Positions 7,690-16,172 of a DNA stretch of 64,000 bases are shown piece after piece (position 1 is the stretch's first letter; every line of letters begins with the position of its first letter). The DNA comes from Candidatus Hodarchaeaceae archaeon (GTDB taxonomy: Archaea > Hadarchaeota > Hadarchaeia > Hadarchaeales > Hadarchaeaceae), in NCBI GenBank assembly GCA_030018135.1, contig JASEGJ010000004.1, positions 1 through 64,000 on the forward strand, given 5' to 3'. A program made the position numbers and the translations under genes. Under the pieces are notes generated by a model. The model worked only from the letters and a program-made list of their open reading frames with translations. It was not told where the DNA came from and ran no database searches.

Positions 7690-7912
7690 GGCGGGGGTGA
7701 AGCCCGCGGCTACGGCCAAACCGGCGCCTAAGGGCGACGGGGAGCCTTGCAGGAACCAAGTGGACTTGGGAAGGGCGTGGCTAATGTGCCCGGTGGTGGG
7801 CGCGGAGGCAGGAACCGCGGGAAAAAGGCCCTAAGATGAAAAGGCAGCGGGGGGATGGTAACAGAACCTCGTTGAGGAGTAGTCGAGGGGTCGAATCCCC
7901 GCCCCTGCTTTT
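7690..7912 (+). ncRNA. Structured non-coding RNA, about 223 nt, unassigned
   Basis: A TATA-like TATTTAAG at 7661-7668 lies about 22 nt before G7690. The ends pair in a closing helix, GGCGGGG (7690-7696) with CCCCGCC (7897-7903), and T4 follows at 7909-7912. The interior is full of local hairpins, such as CCAAG/CTTGG near 7756-7769 and GCGG/CCGC near 7802-7818, and lacks a sustained open frame. The 3' part contains AGATGAA and ACAGAACC, reminiscent of conserved region IV of RNase P RNA. The usual 5' partner (GGAAAGTCC-like) is missing. The last 30 nt also resemble a tRNA T-arm with a 6-nt loop and a pairable acceptor. RNase P RNA is the best named alternative, but it is not established. Confidence 0.55.
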
Positions 7913-7923
7913 ACTGGGGAATG

Positions 7924-9111
7924 CTACAACTTTCGTACATACCCCATGAGCTTGTGCAGGCCAATCAAACGAAGCAGGCCGGGCCCCTTCTTCGCGAGGG
8001 CTTTGATGAGTTCCCCGTGATGATCGAAATCGACATGCTCAAGTACGAGGGCCCCAACATCTGGCCTCCCGAGGAGTTCGAACGCCGAGTTTAAATCGTC
8101 ATCGGACATTTTTTGAAGCACTTCCCTTGCGTACATGCCAAGCTTAAACTCCGCGCCAAACCTCTTGGCGACCGCGCGCTCGTACCCACGTAGGGCTTTC
8201 GCCGTTACTTCGCCCTCCAGAGCCTTCGATGCGACATCTGCCGCCAGTTTTGCACACGATAATCCAATGTAAATGCCGCCGCCCGTCAGGGGCTTTACCT
8301 GCCCCGCCGCGTCGCCGACCAGCATGACGCTGTCCGCATAAATCTTTCGCGTGAAGGGGTGCGGGATCAGCCCCGCGGTGAAGTGTAGGACCTTGTCGGC
8401 ATCGATTTTCTCCGACGCAACCGGATGTTTCTTCATGAAGTCGGCCAGCTTTCGCAGGGGCGAGCCCTCCGATGTACCGAGGCCCACCCTACAAACATCG
8501 CCGGCCGGCACGATCCAGGCGAAGAACCCCGGCGCGAAAGCACGACCGAAGTACAACTCCGCGGTACTCGCTTCGACATCGGCGATTGTCTCGACTTGTG
8601 CACAGCTGATACAGCGGGGGGACTTTAACAAGCCGGTTTTTCGCGCGATTAAAGAGGCTGGGCCGTCGGCGCCCATCACCAAGCGTGCCTTGATCTCGTC
8701 CCTCCCGCTTGTCCGCTTAACTTTCACGATTACTCCCCGCCCGCGCGAAATATCGAGGCACTTGGTTTTCATCAGCAAGGTCGTGCCTGCGTTGACGGCG
8801 CCGACCGCGAGTTCTCGGTCAAAAGATGCGCGGTCGATCACCAGCGCTTCAACTTTTCCCCTGCCCAAGGGCACAGCGTCGCCCGAGGGCGGGTAAAAAA
8901 CCGCACCCTTGAGATCGCCCAATACCCACTCGCCCGGCTTGATGCCGAGTTCCCCGAGCCCGCTTGTCCCCAAGATGCCAGCGCAGCATACCGGATGGCC
9001 GATCTCGGCGTGCTCCTCTATTATCGCAACATCGAACCCTCGTTCTGCCAACAACTTGCCTATGAAGCAACCCGCCGGGCCAGCGCCGACTATGGCAACG
9101 TCGTACAACAT
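7924..9111 (-). CDS. Geranylgeranyl reductase family flavoprotein
   Basis: About 395 residues with an N-terminal FAD-binding GAGPAG motif, the glutamate ending the second strand (AIIEEH), a VCCAG segment typical of archaeal digeranylgeranylglycerophospholipid reductases, and a second FAD-contact segment MLVGDAAGQVKPLTGGG near 275. These enzymes saturate the isoprenoid chains of archaeal membrane lipids. Lipid rather than chlorophyll-type substrate is inferred from the archaeal context. The ATG at 9111 is preferred; an in-frame TTG at 9123 adds four residues. It is a single gene, divergent from the membrane protein gene at 9166. Confidence 0.88.
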   Translation of the reverse strand: MLYDVAIVGAGPAGCFIGKLLAERGFDVAIIEEHAEIGHPVCCAGILGTSGLGELGIKPGEWVLGDLKGAVFYPPSGDAVPLGRGKVEALVIDRASFDRELAVGAVNAGTTLLMKTKCLDISRGRGVIVKVKRTSGRDEIKARLVMGADGPASLIARKTGLLKSPRCISCAQVETIADVEASTAELYFGRAFAPGFFAWIVPAGDVCRVGLGTSEGSPLRKLADFMKKHPVASEKIDADKVLHFTAGLIPHPFTRKIYADSVMLVGDAAGQVKPLTGGGIYIGLSCAKLAADVASKALEGEVTAKALRGYERAVAKRFGAEFKLGMYAREVLQKMSDDDLNSAFELLGRPDVGALVLEHVDFDHHGELIKALAKKGPGLLRLIGLHKLMGYVRKL

Positions 9112-9165
9112 GCCGCCCGGCAATGATTTTAAAGCGTGAATAGATAATCCTACCGATGTGATTTG

Positions 9166-9630
9166 ATGATTGAAAAAATTGGCTACGTCCTGCTCGGGTG
9201 TTTCCTGCTCCTCCTGCCCGGGTTCATGCTCACGCTTGTGCTATTCCCAAAACAGGGGTTCGATTTTTGGTCGCGCATAGCCTTGAGCGTGGGCTTCGGT
9301 GCGATGGCGCTGATCTACATCGGCGTGATACTGGGCAGGCCCGAGCTCAAGATGCTTCGCTTTGCGCTGTTTGTGGGAGCAGTCCTGCTCTTCTCCGCGG
9401 CCTGCGGGGCCATCGCGTATTTCCGCGGGGGGCTAAAAATTCCCGCGGCTTACGCGCGCGCTGCGATGCGAGTTCTCCGCAAGCTCAAGCCACCCCAGCC
9501 CTCCCCTCCGCCCCAAGCACAACCACCCGCGGAGCAGAAGCAGCTTGAGGAGCCCAAACCCGGAGAGACCCCTCGGCCAGTCTCCCAACAAGCACCGGGG
9601 GAGAAGTCAACAGGCGGTCGGGATGTTTAG
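9166..9630 (+). CDS. Small membrane protein (DUF1616-like N-terminus) with proline-rich tail
   Basis: About 154 residues. Three hydrophobic segments (about 5-27, 36-57 and 65-87) form the membrane part, and the opening LPGFMLTLVLFP..FDFWSR resembles the start of DUF1616 archaeal membrane proteins. The C-terminal 55 residues are proline-, glutamine- and glutamate-rich, probably disordered and cytoplasmic. The gene overlaps the start of pth2 by 8 nt, suggesting co-transcription. No function is known. Confidence 0.7.
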   Translation: MIEKIGYVLLGCFLLLLPGFMLTLVLFPKQGFDFWSRIALSVGFGAMALIYIGVILGRPELKMLRFALFVGAVLLFSAACGAIAYFRGGLKIPAAYARAAMRVLRKLKPPQPSPPPQAQPPAEQKQLEEPKPGETPRPVSQQAPGEKSTGGRDV

Positions 9631-9979
9631 GTATAAGCAGGTCGTGGTTGTTCGAGCGGACCTGAACATGAGCCCGGGGAAGCTCGCTGTCCAGGTCGCG
9701 CATGGCGCAATCGCGTCGGCCGAGCGGGCGCGAAGGGAGAGGCGCGAATGGCTGGATTCTTGGCTCGCCGAGGGTCAAAAGAAAGTTGTGGCCAAGGTGC
9801 AAAGCGGGAAGGAGCTCTTGGACCTTCACCGGAAGGCCAGCAGGTTGGACATACCCTGCGACTTAATTCAAGACGCGGGGCTGACCGAGTTACCGCCCGG
9901 CGTGATAACCGTCCTCGCGATTGGGCCGGCGCCGAGTGAAATGGTGGACGAGGTCACGGGCGACCTGCCGCTGTTCTGA
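9623..9979 (+). CDS. pth2: Peptidyl-tRNA hydrolase, Pth2 family
   Basis: A 118-residue protein matching archaeal/eukaryotic Pth2 throughout: KQVVVVRADLNMSPGKLAVQ at the N-terminus, AHGAI near 29-33, and the QDAGLTELPPG segment near 83-93 with the conserved Asp and Thr. It releases peptides from peptidyl-tRNA that drops off ribosomes. ATG 9623 overlaps the preceding stop. ThiL starts 9 nt downstream, so the genes from 9166 to 10972 may form one operon. Confidence 0.95.
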   Translation: MFRYKQVVVVRADLNMSPGKLAVQVAHGAIASAERARRERREWLDSWLAEGQKKVVAKVQSGKELLDLHRKASRLDIPCDLIQDAGLTELPPGVITVLAIGPAPSEMVDEVTGDLPLF

Positions 9980-9988
9980 GGGCTTGAC

Positions 9989-10972
9989 ATGAAGCTCAGC
10001 GATATCGGCGAGCGATCGCTGGTGGAGCTCGCGCGGAGGATTTGCAAGCTCGGCCCCCGCGTCGAGGTCGGCATAGGCGACGACGCTGCCGCGATAAATA
10101 TCGGCGACCGCTACCTCGTGGTCACGACCGACATGCTCGTCGCCAGCACGCACTTCCCGCCGGGCACCAAGGCCGAGCAGATGGGTCGCAAGGCGGTCGC
10201 CGTGAACTTGAGCGACTTGGCGGCGATGGGGGCGGAACCGCTCGGCTTGGTCTTTTCCGTCGGCCTTCCCCGCGACCTCGAGGTAGGCTTCGTGAGGAGG
10301 ATGATCCGCAGCATGGACGCGGCGACGCGGGGTTACGGGGCTTACGTGGTGGGGGGTGACTTGGACGAGAGCGAGGAGATAATCGTAACTGGCGCGGCGT
10401 TTGGCTTAGCGAACAAGGGCCGGCTCCTGACGCGCTCAGGCGCCAAGCCGGGGGACATCATCGCGGTCACCGGCAACCTTGGCGCAGCTGCGGCGGGGTT
10501 GAAGATACTGCTCGAGCGATTGCCCGCGAGGGGATACGGGGAACTCGTCAGGGCCCAGCTCGAGCCGATCGCGCGCGTGAGGGAGGGCATGTCGCTCGCC
10601 AAATGCGGCTACGCCACGGCAGCGACGGACGTGACGGACAGCCTGGCGGCGAACCTATGGCAAGTATCGAAGATGAGCGGGGTCAAATCGATCATCGATC
10701 GCGCGAGGGTGCCGGTGCACCCCCTCGCTCTGAAATTCGCTGAGCGCCATGGTTTTGAAGTCGAGGAGTTCGCGCTCTTCGGGGGCGAGGACTTCGAGCT
10801 GCTCTTCACGGTGAGGCCGGAGGGCTGGCGAAGGGTGCAACTCGCGCTCAAGCGCATCGGCACCCCCGTCGCGGCGATCGGGCATGTGGAGAGGGGCCGC
10901 GGGGTTTACATCGGAAGGGAGGGTAAATTGGAGAGGCTGCCTGACCGCGGCTATGAGCACTTCAAAGTCTAG
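9989..10972 (+). CDS. thiL: Thiamine-monophosphate kinase
   Basis: A 327-residue ThiL of the PurM/SelD ATP-binding fold. Visible are the glycine-rich IGDDAA segment near 29-34, the Mg-binding TTDMLV near 45-50, AVNLSDLAAMGA near 70-81, GGDLDES near 120-126, and the late GGEDFELL near 266-273. It phosphorylates thiamine monophosphate to the diphosphate coenzyme. The gene follows pth2 at 9 nt and its 3' end overlaps the convergent gene by 4 nt. Confidence 0.95.
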   Translation: MKLSDIGERSLVELARRICKLGPRVEVGIGDDAAAINIGDRYLVVTTDMLVASTHFPPGTKAEQMGRKAVAVNLSDLAAMGAEPLGLVFSVGLPRDLEVGFVRRMIRSMDAATRGYGAYVVGGDLDESEEIIVTGAAFGLANKGRLLTRSGAKPGDIIAVTGNLGAAAAGLKILLERLPARGYGELVRAQLEPIARVREGMSLAKCGYATAATDVTDSLAANLWQVSKMSGVKSIIDRARVPVHPLALKFAERHGFEVEEFALFGGEDFELLFTVRPEGWRRVQLALKRIGTPVAAIGHVERGRGVYIGREGKLERLPDRGYEHFKV

Positions 10973-11364
10973 GTCACTGTTAGCGTGAAGTTGTCCGAGG
11001 CCGCGATCGGAGGACTGGGCACGTATGTCGCCACCGTTAGGATCACAGTATATGTGCCCAGTGGGGCATTATCGACAACACCGAATGTGTAGCTGAACGA
11101 GTTCGGGCCGATGGGACTCACGCTGGCGTCCTCCGTGAGGATCCTAACCCCCTGTGGAGCGCCCGCGACGGTCATTCCGGTGGATATGCTGCTGCCGTAT
11201 TCCGGAGGGGAAACCGTGACCGTCAAGGTGCCGGAACCGCCCCTCGCGACGGAGAGCGACTTGGGGCTGACCGAGATGGTGAGGCTCGGCGCGCCCTCTT
11301 CGCCCGGTTCTCGCGAAGCTAGATAAGCCGTCGCTGCCACCGCGGCCGCGCACATGATGGCCAC
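10969..11364 (-). CDS. Secreted or membrane-anchored Ig-like domain protein, uncertain start
   Basis: The frame encodes at least 131 residues: a hydrophobic N-terminal segment ending AATAYLASREPGEEGAP, then a beta-rich domain with alternating Ser/Thr/Val that looks like one Ig-like or NPCBM/CARDB-type fold. GTG 11364 is the first conventional start. However, the strong Shine-Dalgarno GGAGG (11393-11397, minus strand) sits 4-7 nt before two ATC codons (11383-11388), and translation from there would complete a classic signal anchor (IIKITILAVAIM). Either a rare ATC start or a base error is likely. No specific function is recognised. Confidence 0.65.
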   Translation of the reverse strand: MAIMCAAAVAATAYLASREPGEEGAPSLTISVSPKSLSVARGGSGTLTVTVSPPEYGSSISTGMTVAGAPQGVRILTEDASVSPIGPNSFSYTFGVVDNAPLGTYTVILTVATYVPSPPIAASDNFTLTVT

Positions 11365-11517
11365 TGCGAGAATGGTTATTTTGATGATACCGCCTCCAAA
11401 TCATCGCTTCGCTCTGGCTTAAAAATTGTGGTGCCAACCGGGTTTGATGGCATGTTAAGTTTCTCGCTTTAGGCAGTTCCGCCCCCATAAACCATCGATA
11501 AAAGGAGGCGGTAAAAC

Positions 11518-11700
11518 GTGACCAAGTACGTGGGGTTAGACGTCCACGTGCAAACTTGCCACGCGACGGTGATGGACGAAAGTGGGAGGATCGAGAAGCG
11601 GGAGAAGTTTCGAAACGAACTCGGAGAACTCGAGAGGTCAACAATCCCCAAGTCATCGAATTACCGGTGCCGATGGTACCAATGGGTACAATTTTTATAA
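11518..11700 (+). pseudogene. IS110-family transposase, N-terminal fragment
   Basis: The first 40 or so codons match the start of IS110/COG3547 DEDD transposases: YVGLDVHVQTCHATVMDESG with the first catalytic Asp in GLDVH. A good ribosome-binding site (GGAGGCGGT) precedes the GTG. After ELGELER the similarity ends and the frame closes within 20 codons. Full-length proteins exceed 300 residues, so more than 85% of the gene is gone. No terminal repeats or target duplications could be seen. The fragment sits between thiL and pheS. Confidence 0.7.
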
Positions 11701-11733
11701 CATAGGTCGGCTCTGAGTTGTGCGGGGCGGAAG

Positions 11734-13296
11734 TTGGATTTAAGGTCGCTTATCGATGGCTTGGGTATCAATGAGAGGAAGGTCCTGCTCGCGCTTCAGC
11801 AGCTCAGCGGGGAAGCGGACATCGCGGACATCGAGGGGCAAACTGGCCTCGAGCACGTGGCGGTGATGCGCGCGGCGCTAAACTTGGAGCAACGGGGGCT
11901 TGTCCGGATCAAGGAGCGGAGGCGGTCGATGGCTGCGATAACCGAGGAGGGCCGGATGTACGCTAAGGACGGGCTGCCAGAGCGGCGCATGCTCCGGGCG
12001 CTGGTCGAACTCGCCCCCTGCACCGCGGAGGATGCTGCCGACCGCGCGGGGCTTCCCGAAGAGCAACTGCAGATCTCACTCGGCTGGCTGAGTCGCAAGG
12101 GCTGGGCGGTGTTCATCAAGCAGGCGGGGCGGGCGATGCTCGCACCGACGAGGGCCGGCGAGGAGGCGCTAAAGGAAAAGCGGTCGGACGAGCGGCTTTT
12201 GGAGGTGCTCGCCTCGGGCAACGTCGCGGAGGACGAGCTGCCGGAAGATTTGAGGCTCGAGCTAGATATCCTCAAAAAGCGTGAGTTGGCCTTCGTCAAG
12301 GAGGAAGTCTGGAGGAGGCTCGTGCTAACGGAGCTTGGCGAGCGGGCGCTGGCGCTGGGCATCGAACTCGTTGAGGAGGTCAGCGAGCTCACCCATGAGC
12401 TGCTGGCGAGCGGCAGGTGGCGGGAGGTTAGGTTCAGGCGCTACGATGTCACCGCCCCTGGGCCGCCGGTCTATCCGGGCAGGGTTCACCCCCAGCAGCG
12501 GGTCATCGACGAGCTTCGCGAGATCCTGCTGGAGATGGGGTTCGTCGAGGTCAAGAGCAACTTGGTCGAGTCGGAGTTCTGGAACTTCGACGCCCTCTTC
12601 CAAGCTCAAGATCACCCGGCGCGCGAGATCCACGATAGCCTCTCGCTCTCGAGGCCCGAGCGGACGAAACTTCCTTCATCGGCGTTGGTCAAACGGGTGG
12701 CCGCGGCCCACGAGCGCGGCGTCGCCGGGTCGACCGGCTGGGGATACAAGTTCGACATAGGTATAAGCAGAAGACCCGTGCTGTGCTCACAGACAACCGC
12801 CGCCACCGTGCGGTACCTTGCTTCACACCCAAAGCCGCCCGTCAAGGTATTATGCATTGATCGCGTCTACCGTCACGAGAGGATAGACTACAAGCACCTC
12901 GCCGAGTTCTACCAATGCGAAGGTATAGTGATGGACCGCGGGCTCACGCTGCGTGACATGCTTGGGTACCTTAAGCAAATAATGGTCAAGCTTGGCTTCA
13001 AAAAAATAAGGTTCATGCCTTCGTATTTCCCCTATACGGAGCCCTCGGTACAAGCTCAGGTATATCACGAGGAGAAGCGGGAGTGGTTAGAAATCTTAGG
13101 AGCTGGGATCTTTAGACCAGAGTTGCTTCATCCGCTTGGCATCCGTTATCCTGTGCTGGCTTGGGGCATTGGGTTGAGCAGGCTGATCATGGCTAGGCTA
13201 GGATTAGAAGATATCAGGGACCTTTTCCGCAATGACCTCCAGTGGATTTCGAGCTTTGTTTATACCAGGGGAACCAGAAAAGAATCCTCATCGTAG
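11734..13296 (+). CDS. pheS: Phenylalanyl-tRNA synthetase alpha subunit
   Basis: 520 residues: N-terminal winged-helix repeats (about 1-220) as in archaeal/eukaryotic PheS, then the class II catalytic domain. Visible are VYPGRVHP near 248, motif 2 (CIDRVYRHERIDYKHLAEFYQ, in part) near 376, and motif 3 (AWGIGLSRLIMARLG) near 478. It charges tRNA-Phe as an (alpha-beta)2 enzyme in the cytoplasm. TTG 11734 is the start. The reading frame runs about 10 residues past the usual C-terminal end (RNDLQWI). The last 500 nt are visibly less GC-rich than the first part. pheT follows after 223 nt. Confidence 0.95.
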   Translation: MDLRSLIDGLGINERKVLLALQQLSGEADIADIEGQTGLEHVAVMRAALNLEQRGLVRIKERRRSMAAITEEGRMYAKDGLPERRMLRALVELAPCTAEDAADRAGLPEEQLQISLGWLSRKGWAVFIKQAGRAMLAPTRAGEEALKEKRSDERLLEVLASGNVAEDELPEDLRLELDILKKRELAFVKEEVWRRLVLTELGERALALGIELVEEVSELTHELLASGRWREVRFRRYDVTAPGPPVYPGRVHPQQRVIDELREILLEMGFVEVKSNLVESEFWNFDALFQAQDHPAREIHDSLSLSRPERTKLPSSALVKRVAAAHERGVAGSTGWGYKFDIGISRRPVLCSQTTAATVRYLASHPKPPVKVLCIDRVYRHERIDYKHLAEFYQCEGIVMDRGLTLRDMLGYLKQIMVKLGFKKIRFMPSYFPYTEPSVQAQVYHEEKREWLEILGAGIFRPELLHPLGIRYPVLAWGIGLSRLIMARLGLEDIRDLFRNDLQWISSFVYTRGTRKESSS

Positions 13297-13519
13297 CGGG
13301 GGCGATGTTTCTGAAAAGAGAAATACTTTGGATGAACTGCGAAAAAGAAGAAAGAGGTGCCCAAAACTTAAATGGGCCTCATGTAGCGGGGCACTTCAAA
13401 CCCCTTTATCGGCTTCGAAAGTACAGTAGGCGGGTTCCGGAATTCATTAAGGTAATCAAACCCCGCATCAAAGCTCAGCCCAGCACTGGTAGTCTAGCGT
13501 TTGGAGTGGAGGTTAGTTA

Positions 13520-15163
13520 GTGCCAGCAATTACAGTTAGCTATCGCGACCTCTGCGGGCTCCTCGGCAAACGCATCAAGCTGGAGCCCCTAAAGCGAAGC
13601 TTGTTGATGATGGGGATCGAGGCGGAGGCGACGGGCGACGACCTCAGGCTCGAGGTGGCCCACAACCGCCCGGACCTGCTGAGCGCGGAGGGCGTGGCGA
13701 GGGCACTAAAGGGTTTTTTGGGTATCGAGGTGGGCCTGCCGTTCTACGGGCTTAGAAGCTCGGGCATAGTCATGCGGGTCGATCCGAGCACGAGGGCGGT
13801 TAGGCCCTATGCCGTCGGGGGGGTCGTCGAGGGCGTTAGGCTGACGGATGCGGCAGTCGCCCAGCTGATGCAGGTTCAGGACAAGCTGCACGAAACCCTC
13901 GGGCGAAATCGGAGGAGGGTGGCGATAGGAATTCACGACTTGGATAAGGTCCGACCACCATTCCGCTACACCGCCGTCGCGCCAGACGGGATCAAATTTG
14001 TGCCGCTGGACATGAGCCGCGAACTCACACCGGCCCAAATTCTGCAGGAGCACCCGAAGGGCATAGAGTATGCCCACATCCTTCGCGAGTTCGACCGCTA
14101 TCCCCTGATCGTCGACTCGAACGGCGACGTGCTCTCGATGCCGCCGATAATCAACGGGGAGCTCACCCGCGTGACGGAAGGGACCAACCGACTTTTCATC
14201 GACGTCACGGGCACCGACGAGCTGGCGGTGAATCAAGCACTGACGATCCTGATGACCGGGTTCGCGGAGCGGGGATTCAAGTTGCGCTCGATCGTCGTCA
14301 GGTACCCTAACCGCCGCATCCGGGTGCCGAACCTCAGGGCCACCCGCACCCGCCTGAACGTTCGGGGTGCCAACGAGACCATAGGCCTCGACTTGAAGCC
14401 CCGCGAGGCGGCTGAGATAATGAAACGGATGCGCTTCGGCATCGTTGGCAAGAAGGGCGACAACCTCACTTTACTGGTTCCCCCATACCGAACAGATGTG
14501 ATGCACGAGGTCGACCTCATCGAGGATCTCGCGGTGGGCTACGGCTATGACAAGCTCAAACCCGCATCGCCGAGGGTGGTGACGGTCGGCGAGCGGCATC
14601 CGCTCGAGGCATTGAGCGACATGGTCAGGCGCGCGCTGACTGGCCTGGGCTTCATGGAGGTGATGACCTTCACGCTTACGAACCCTCGCACGAACTTTGA
14701 GCTCATGAGGGCCGGGGGCACGGCCGCGACCATCGCGAACCCAGTATCGGAGGAGTACACCATCCTCCGGACTTGGCTCCTTCCAAGCCTGATGTCCGTG
14801 CTCAAGGCAAACAGGCCCCACCCGCTGCCCCAGCGCGTTTTCGAGGTGGGCGACCTAGTGCTGCTTGACGAGGATGCCGAGACGGGCGCTAGGAACGTGC
14901 GGAGGGTCGCGGCCGCGGTCATCGGCGACCTGGGCAACTTTACGTACATCAAGGCGGTGACCGAGGCGGTCCTCCGGGATCTCGGTATCGCTCACGAAAT
15001 CAGGCCCTTGGACCATCCGAGCTTCCTTGAGGGAAGGGCGGCGGAAGTTGCCGCGGACGGCAGGTGCCTCGGCATGATCGGCGAGCTTCACCCGGAGGTC
15101 ATCCTAAACTTCGAGCTCGGGCATCCGGTTGCGGCTTTTGAACTCGACCTGCCAATGGGCTGA
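13520..15163 (+). CDS. pheT: Phenylalanyl-tRNA synthetase beta subunit
   Basis: 547 residues, the usual archaeal length. It begins with the B1/B5-type core rather than the bacterial EMAP domain. Characteristic segments are EVAHNRPDLLS near 41, VAIGIHDLDKV near 133, PPYRTDVMHEVDLIEDLAVGYGY (in part) near 320, and ANPVSEEYTILRTWLLPSL (in part) near 405. It pairs with PheS and contains the editing and tRNA-recognition parts. The GTG start at 13520 follows GGAGGTTAGTTA. The end overlaps the region of the UPF0146 start. Confidence 0.95.
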   Translation: MPAITVSYRDLCGLLGKRIKLEPLKRSLLMMGIEAEATGDDLRLEVAHNRPDLLSAEGVARALKGFLGIEVGLPFYGLRSSGIVMRVDPSTRAVRPYAVGGVVEGVRLTDAAVAQLMQVQDKLHETLGRNRRRVAIGIHDLDKVRPPFRYTAVAPDGIKFVPLDMSRELTPAQILQEHPKGIEYAHILREFDRYPLIVDSNGDVLSMPPIINGELTRVTEGTNRLFIDVTGTDELAVNQALTILMTGFAERGFKLRSIVVRYPNRRIRVPNLRATRTRLNVRGANETIGLDLKPREAAEIMKRMRFGIVGKKGDNLTLLVPPYRTDVMHEVDLIEDLAVGYGYDKLKPASPRVVTVGERHPLEALSDMVRRALTGLGFMEVMTFTLTNPRTNFELMRAGGTAATIANPVSEEYTILRTWLLPSLMSVLKANRPHPLPQRVFEVGDLVLLDEDAETGARNVRRVAAAVIGDLGNFTYIKAVTEAVLRDLGIAHEIRPLDHPSFLEGRAAEVAADGRCLGMIGELHPEVILNFELGHPVAAFELDLPMG

Positions 15164-15167
15164 TCTT

Positions 15168-15593
15168 TTGCGCGAGTCCCGAGCGATCGCAGAGTACATC
15201 GCCGAAAATTACCCCTCGGCAAGGAGGATCGTAGAGGTGGGCGTCGGCAGGCTTCCTGTGGCGGCGGTCGAGCTGAGCAAGCTATTGCCCGCCTGCGAAA
15301 TCGTCGTCACCGACATCGCCGAACCGCCGAGTCTGCCGGGCGGCATAAGGTTCGTGCGCGACGACGTGACCGATCCTGACCTAAGCGTCTACGAGGGTGC
15401 GGCCTTGATATACTCGATGCGGCCTCCGCCGGAACTGCAGCCCTACCTGCTGAGGCTCGCGCGGACGGCGGGCGCGGACCTGCTCTTAAAGCCACTGACC
15501 GGAGAAAGCGTGCAGGTGGGCGGGAAGCTGGTGAACTACCGCGGGGCGGCCTTTTACGTCTTTAAGCAGTCACGATCTAGGATGAGCCTTTAA
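15168..15593 (+). CDS. UPF0146 family protein
   Basis: About 141 residues of the archaeal UPF0146 family, a small Rossmann-like domain resembling a minimal methyltransferase: VEVGVGRLPVAA near 21, VTDIAEP near 43, DDVTDPDLSVYEGAALIYS (in part) near 60, and an RPPPELQPYLLRLA segment. The TTG at 15168, four nucleotides after the pheT stop, is the likely start and suggests translational coupling. The biochemical function is unknown; a SAM-binding fold is suggested by shape only. Confidence 0.85.
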   Translation: MRESRAIAEYIAENYPSARRIVEVGVGRLPVAAVELSKLLPACEIVVTDIAEPPSLPGGIRFVRDDVTDPDLSVYEGAALIYSMRPPPELQPYLLRLARTAGADLLLKPLTGESVQVGGKLVNYRGAAFYVFKQSRSRMSL

Positions 15594-15821
15594 CTCCTGC
15601 GAAGTCTCACGTATAAGGCCGATAGGCGAGTTCCCGTGAACCACATCCAAGGACCAACCGGGAGATCCTGCCCGCTCTTCAACCCCAAAAACAGGGCAAT
15701 TGGGGCAAGCAGAGAGAAGTTTAAAAGTAAAAGGGAGAAATAAAGACAGAAATCAAAAATCGAGATAGGAAACAGAGGAATGATTAGAAAAAGGAAGGCG
15801 TAGATTGCTCAGATGGCATAA
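15594..15821. other. A-rich intergenic stretch at island boundary
   Basis: No gene is visible. Composition changes here from GC-rich to strongly purine- and A-rich (about 15710-15800). This marks the left edge of the AT-rich island that ends near 19280. Confidence 0.6.
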
Positions 15822-16172
15822 AAAGATGGCGGTTATTTGCACTCGATCCAGTTCGCCAAGCCCTCATTGGTTTGCGACATTCAAGAGATCTTCAGGGGCA
15901 TGATAGACAAATTTCTAATCGGATATGCTCAGAAACTAAATCAGGATAGTTTTGAAAGAAAAGGCGAAAGGATGTTTTTGAAGCGAAAGGAGAGCTACAA
16001 GCTGATAAAGGCGATCAACAAACTACTCGACAGGCGGATTGAACATCAAAGAATCAAGAAGTATGGAGAACACTCGAAGATAAGGACGGCAATTGGGGAG
16101 GAACCGATGAAGCTAGCGCAATATCTTAGGGATGAAAAGGAAAATTATGAACCTATTGGAGCTTTTCTATGA
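15822..16172 (+). pseudogene. cas1: cas1 remnant (C-terminal third)
   Basis: The frame opened by an in-frame TAA at 15819-15821 reads DGGYLHSIQFAKPSLVCDIQ and continues to the C-terminus of a Cas1 integrase: the SLVCD.QE signature, the IRTAI..EPMKLAQYLRDEK tail, and a normal family stop. About 115 of the usual 300-330 residues remain. The missing N-terminal part includes the catalytic Glu and His regions, and no other cas gene or clear repeat array is found beside it. It is therefore a relic. Its stop overlaps the ATG of the next gene (ATGA-type junction), which may have arisen when the two became adjacent. Confidence 0.75.

Noticed and set aside
7690-7912. Signal recognition particle RNA
   Set aside because: The conserved helix 8 loop (GGAAGG/AGCAGC type) is absent and the length is too short.
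7690-7912. A tRNA gene with a very large intron
   Set aside because: The T-arm loop has six bases and no D- or anticodon arm could be assembled from the interior.
13242-13520. 92-codon open frame between pheS and pheT
   Set aside because: No similarity, and its start lies inside pheS; probably non-coding.
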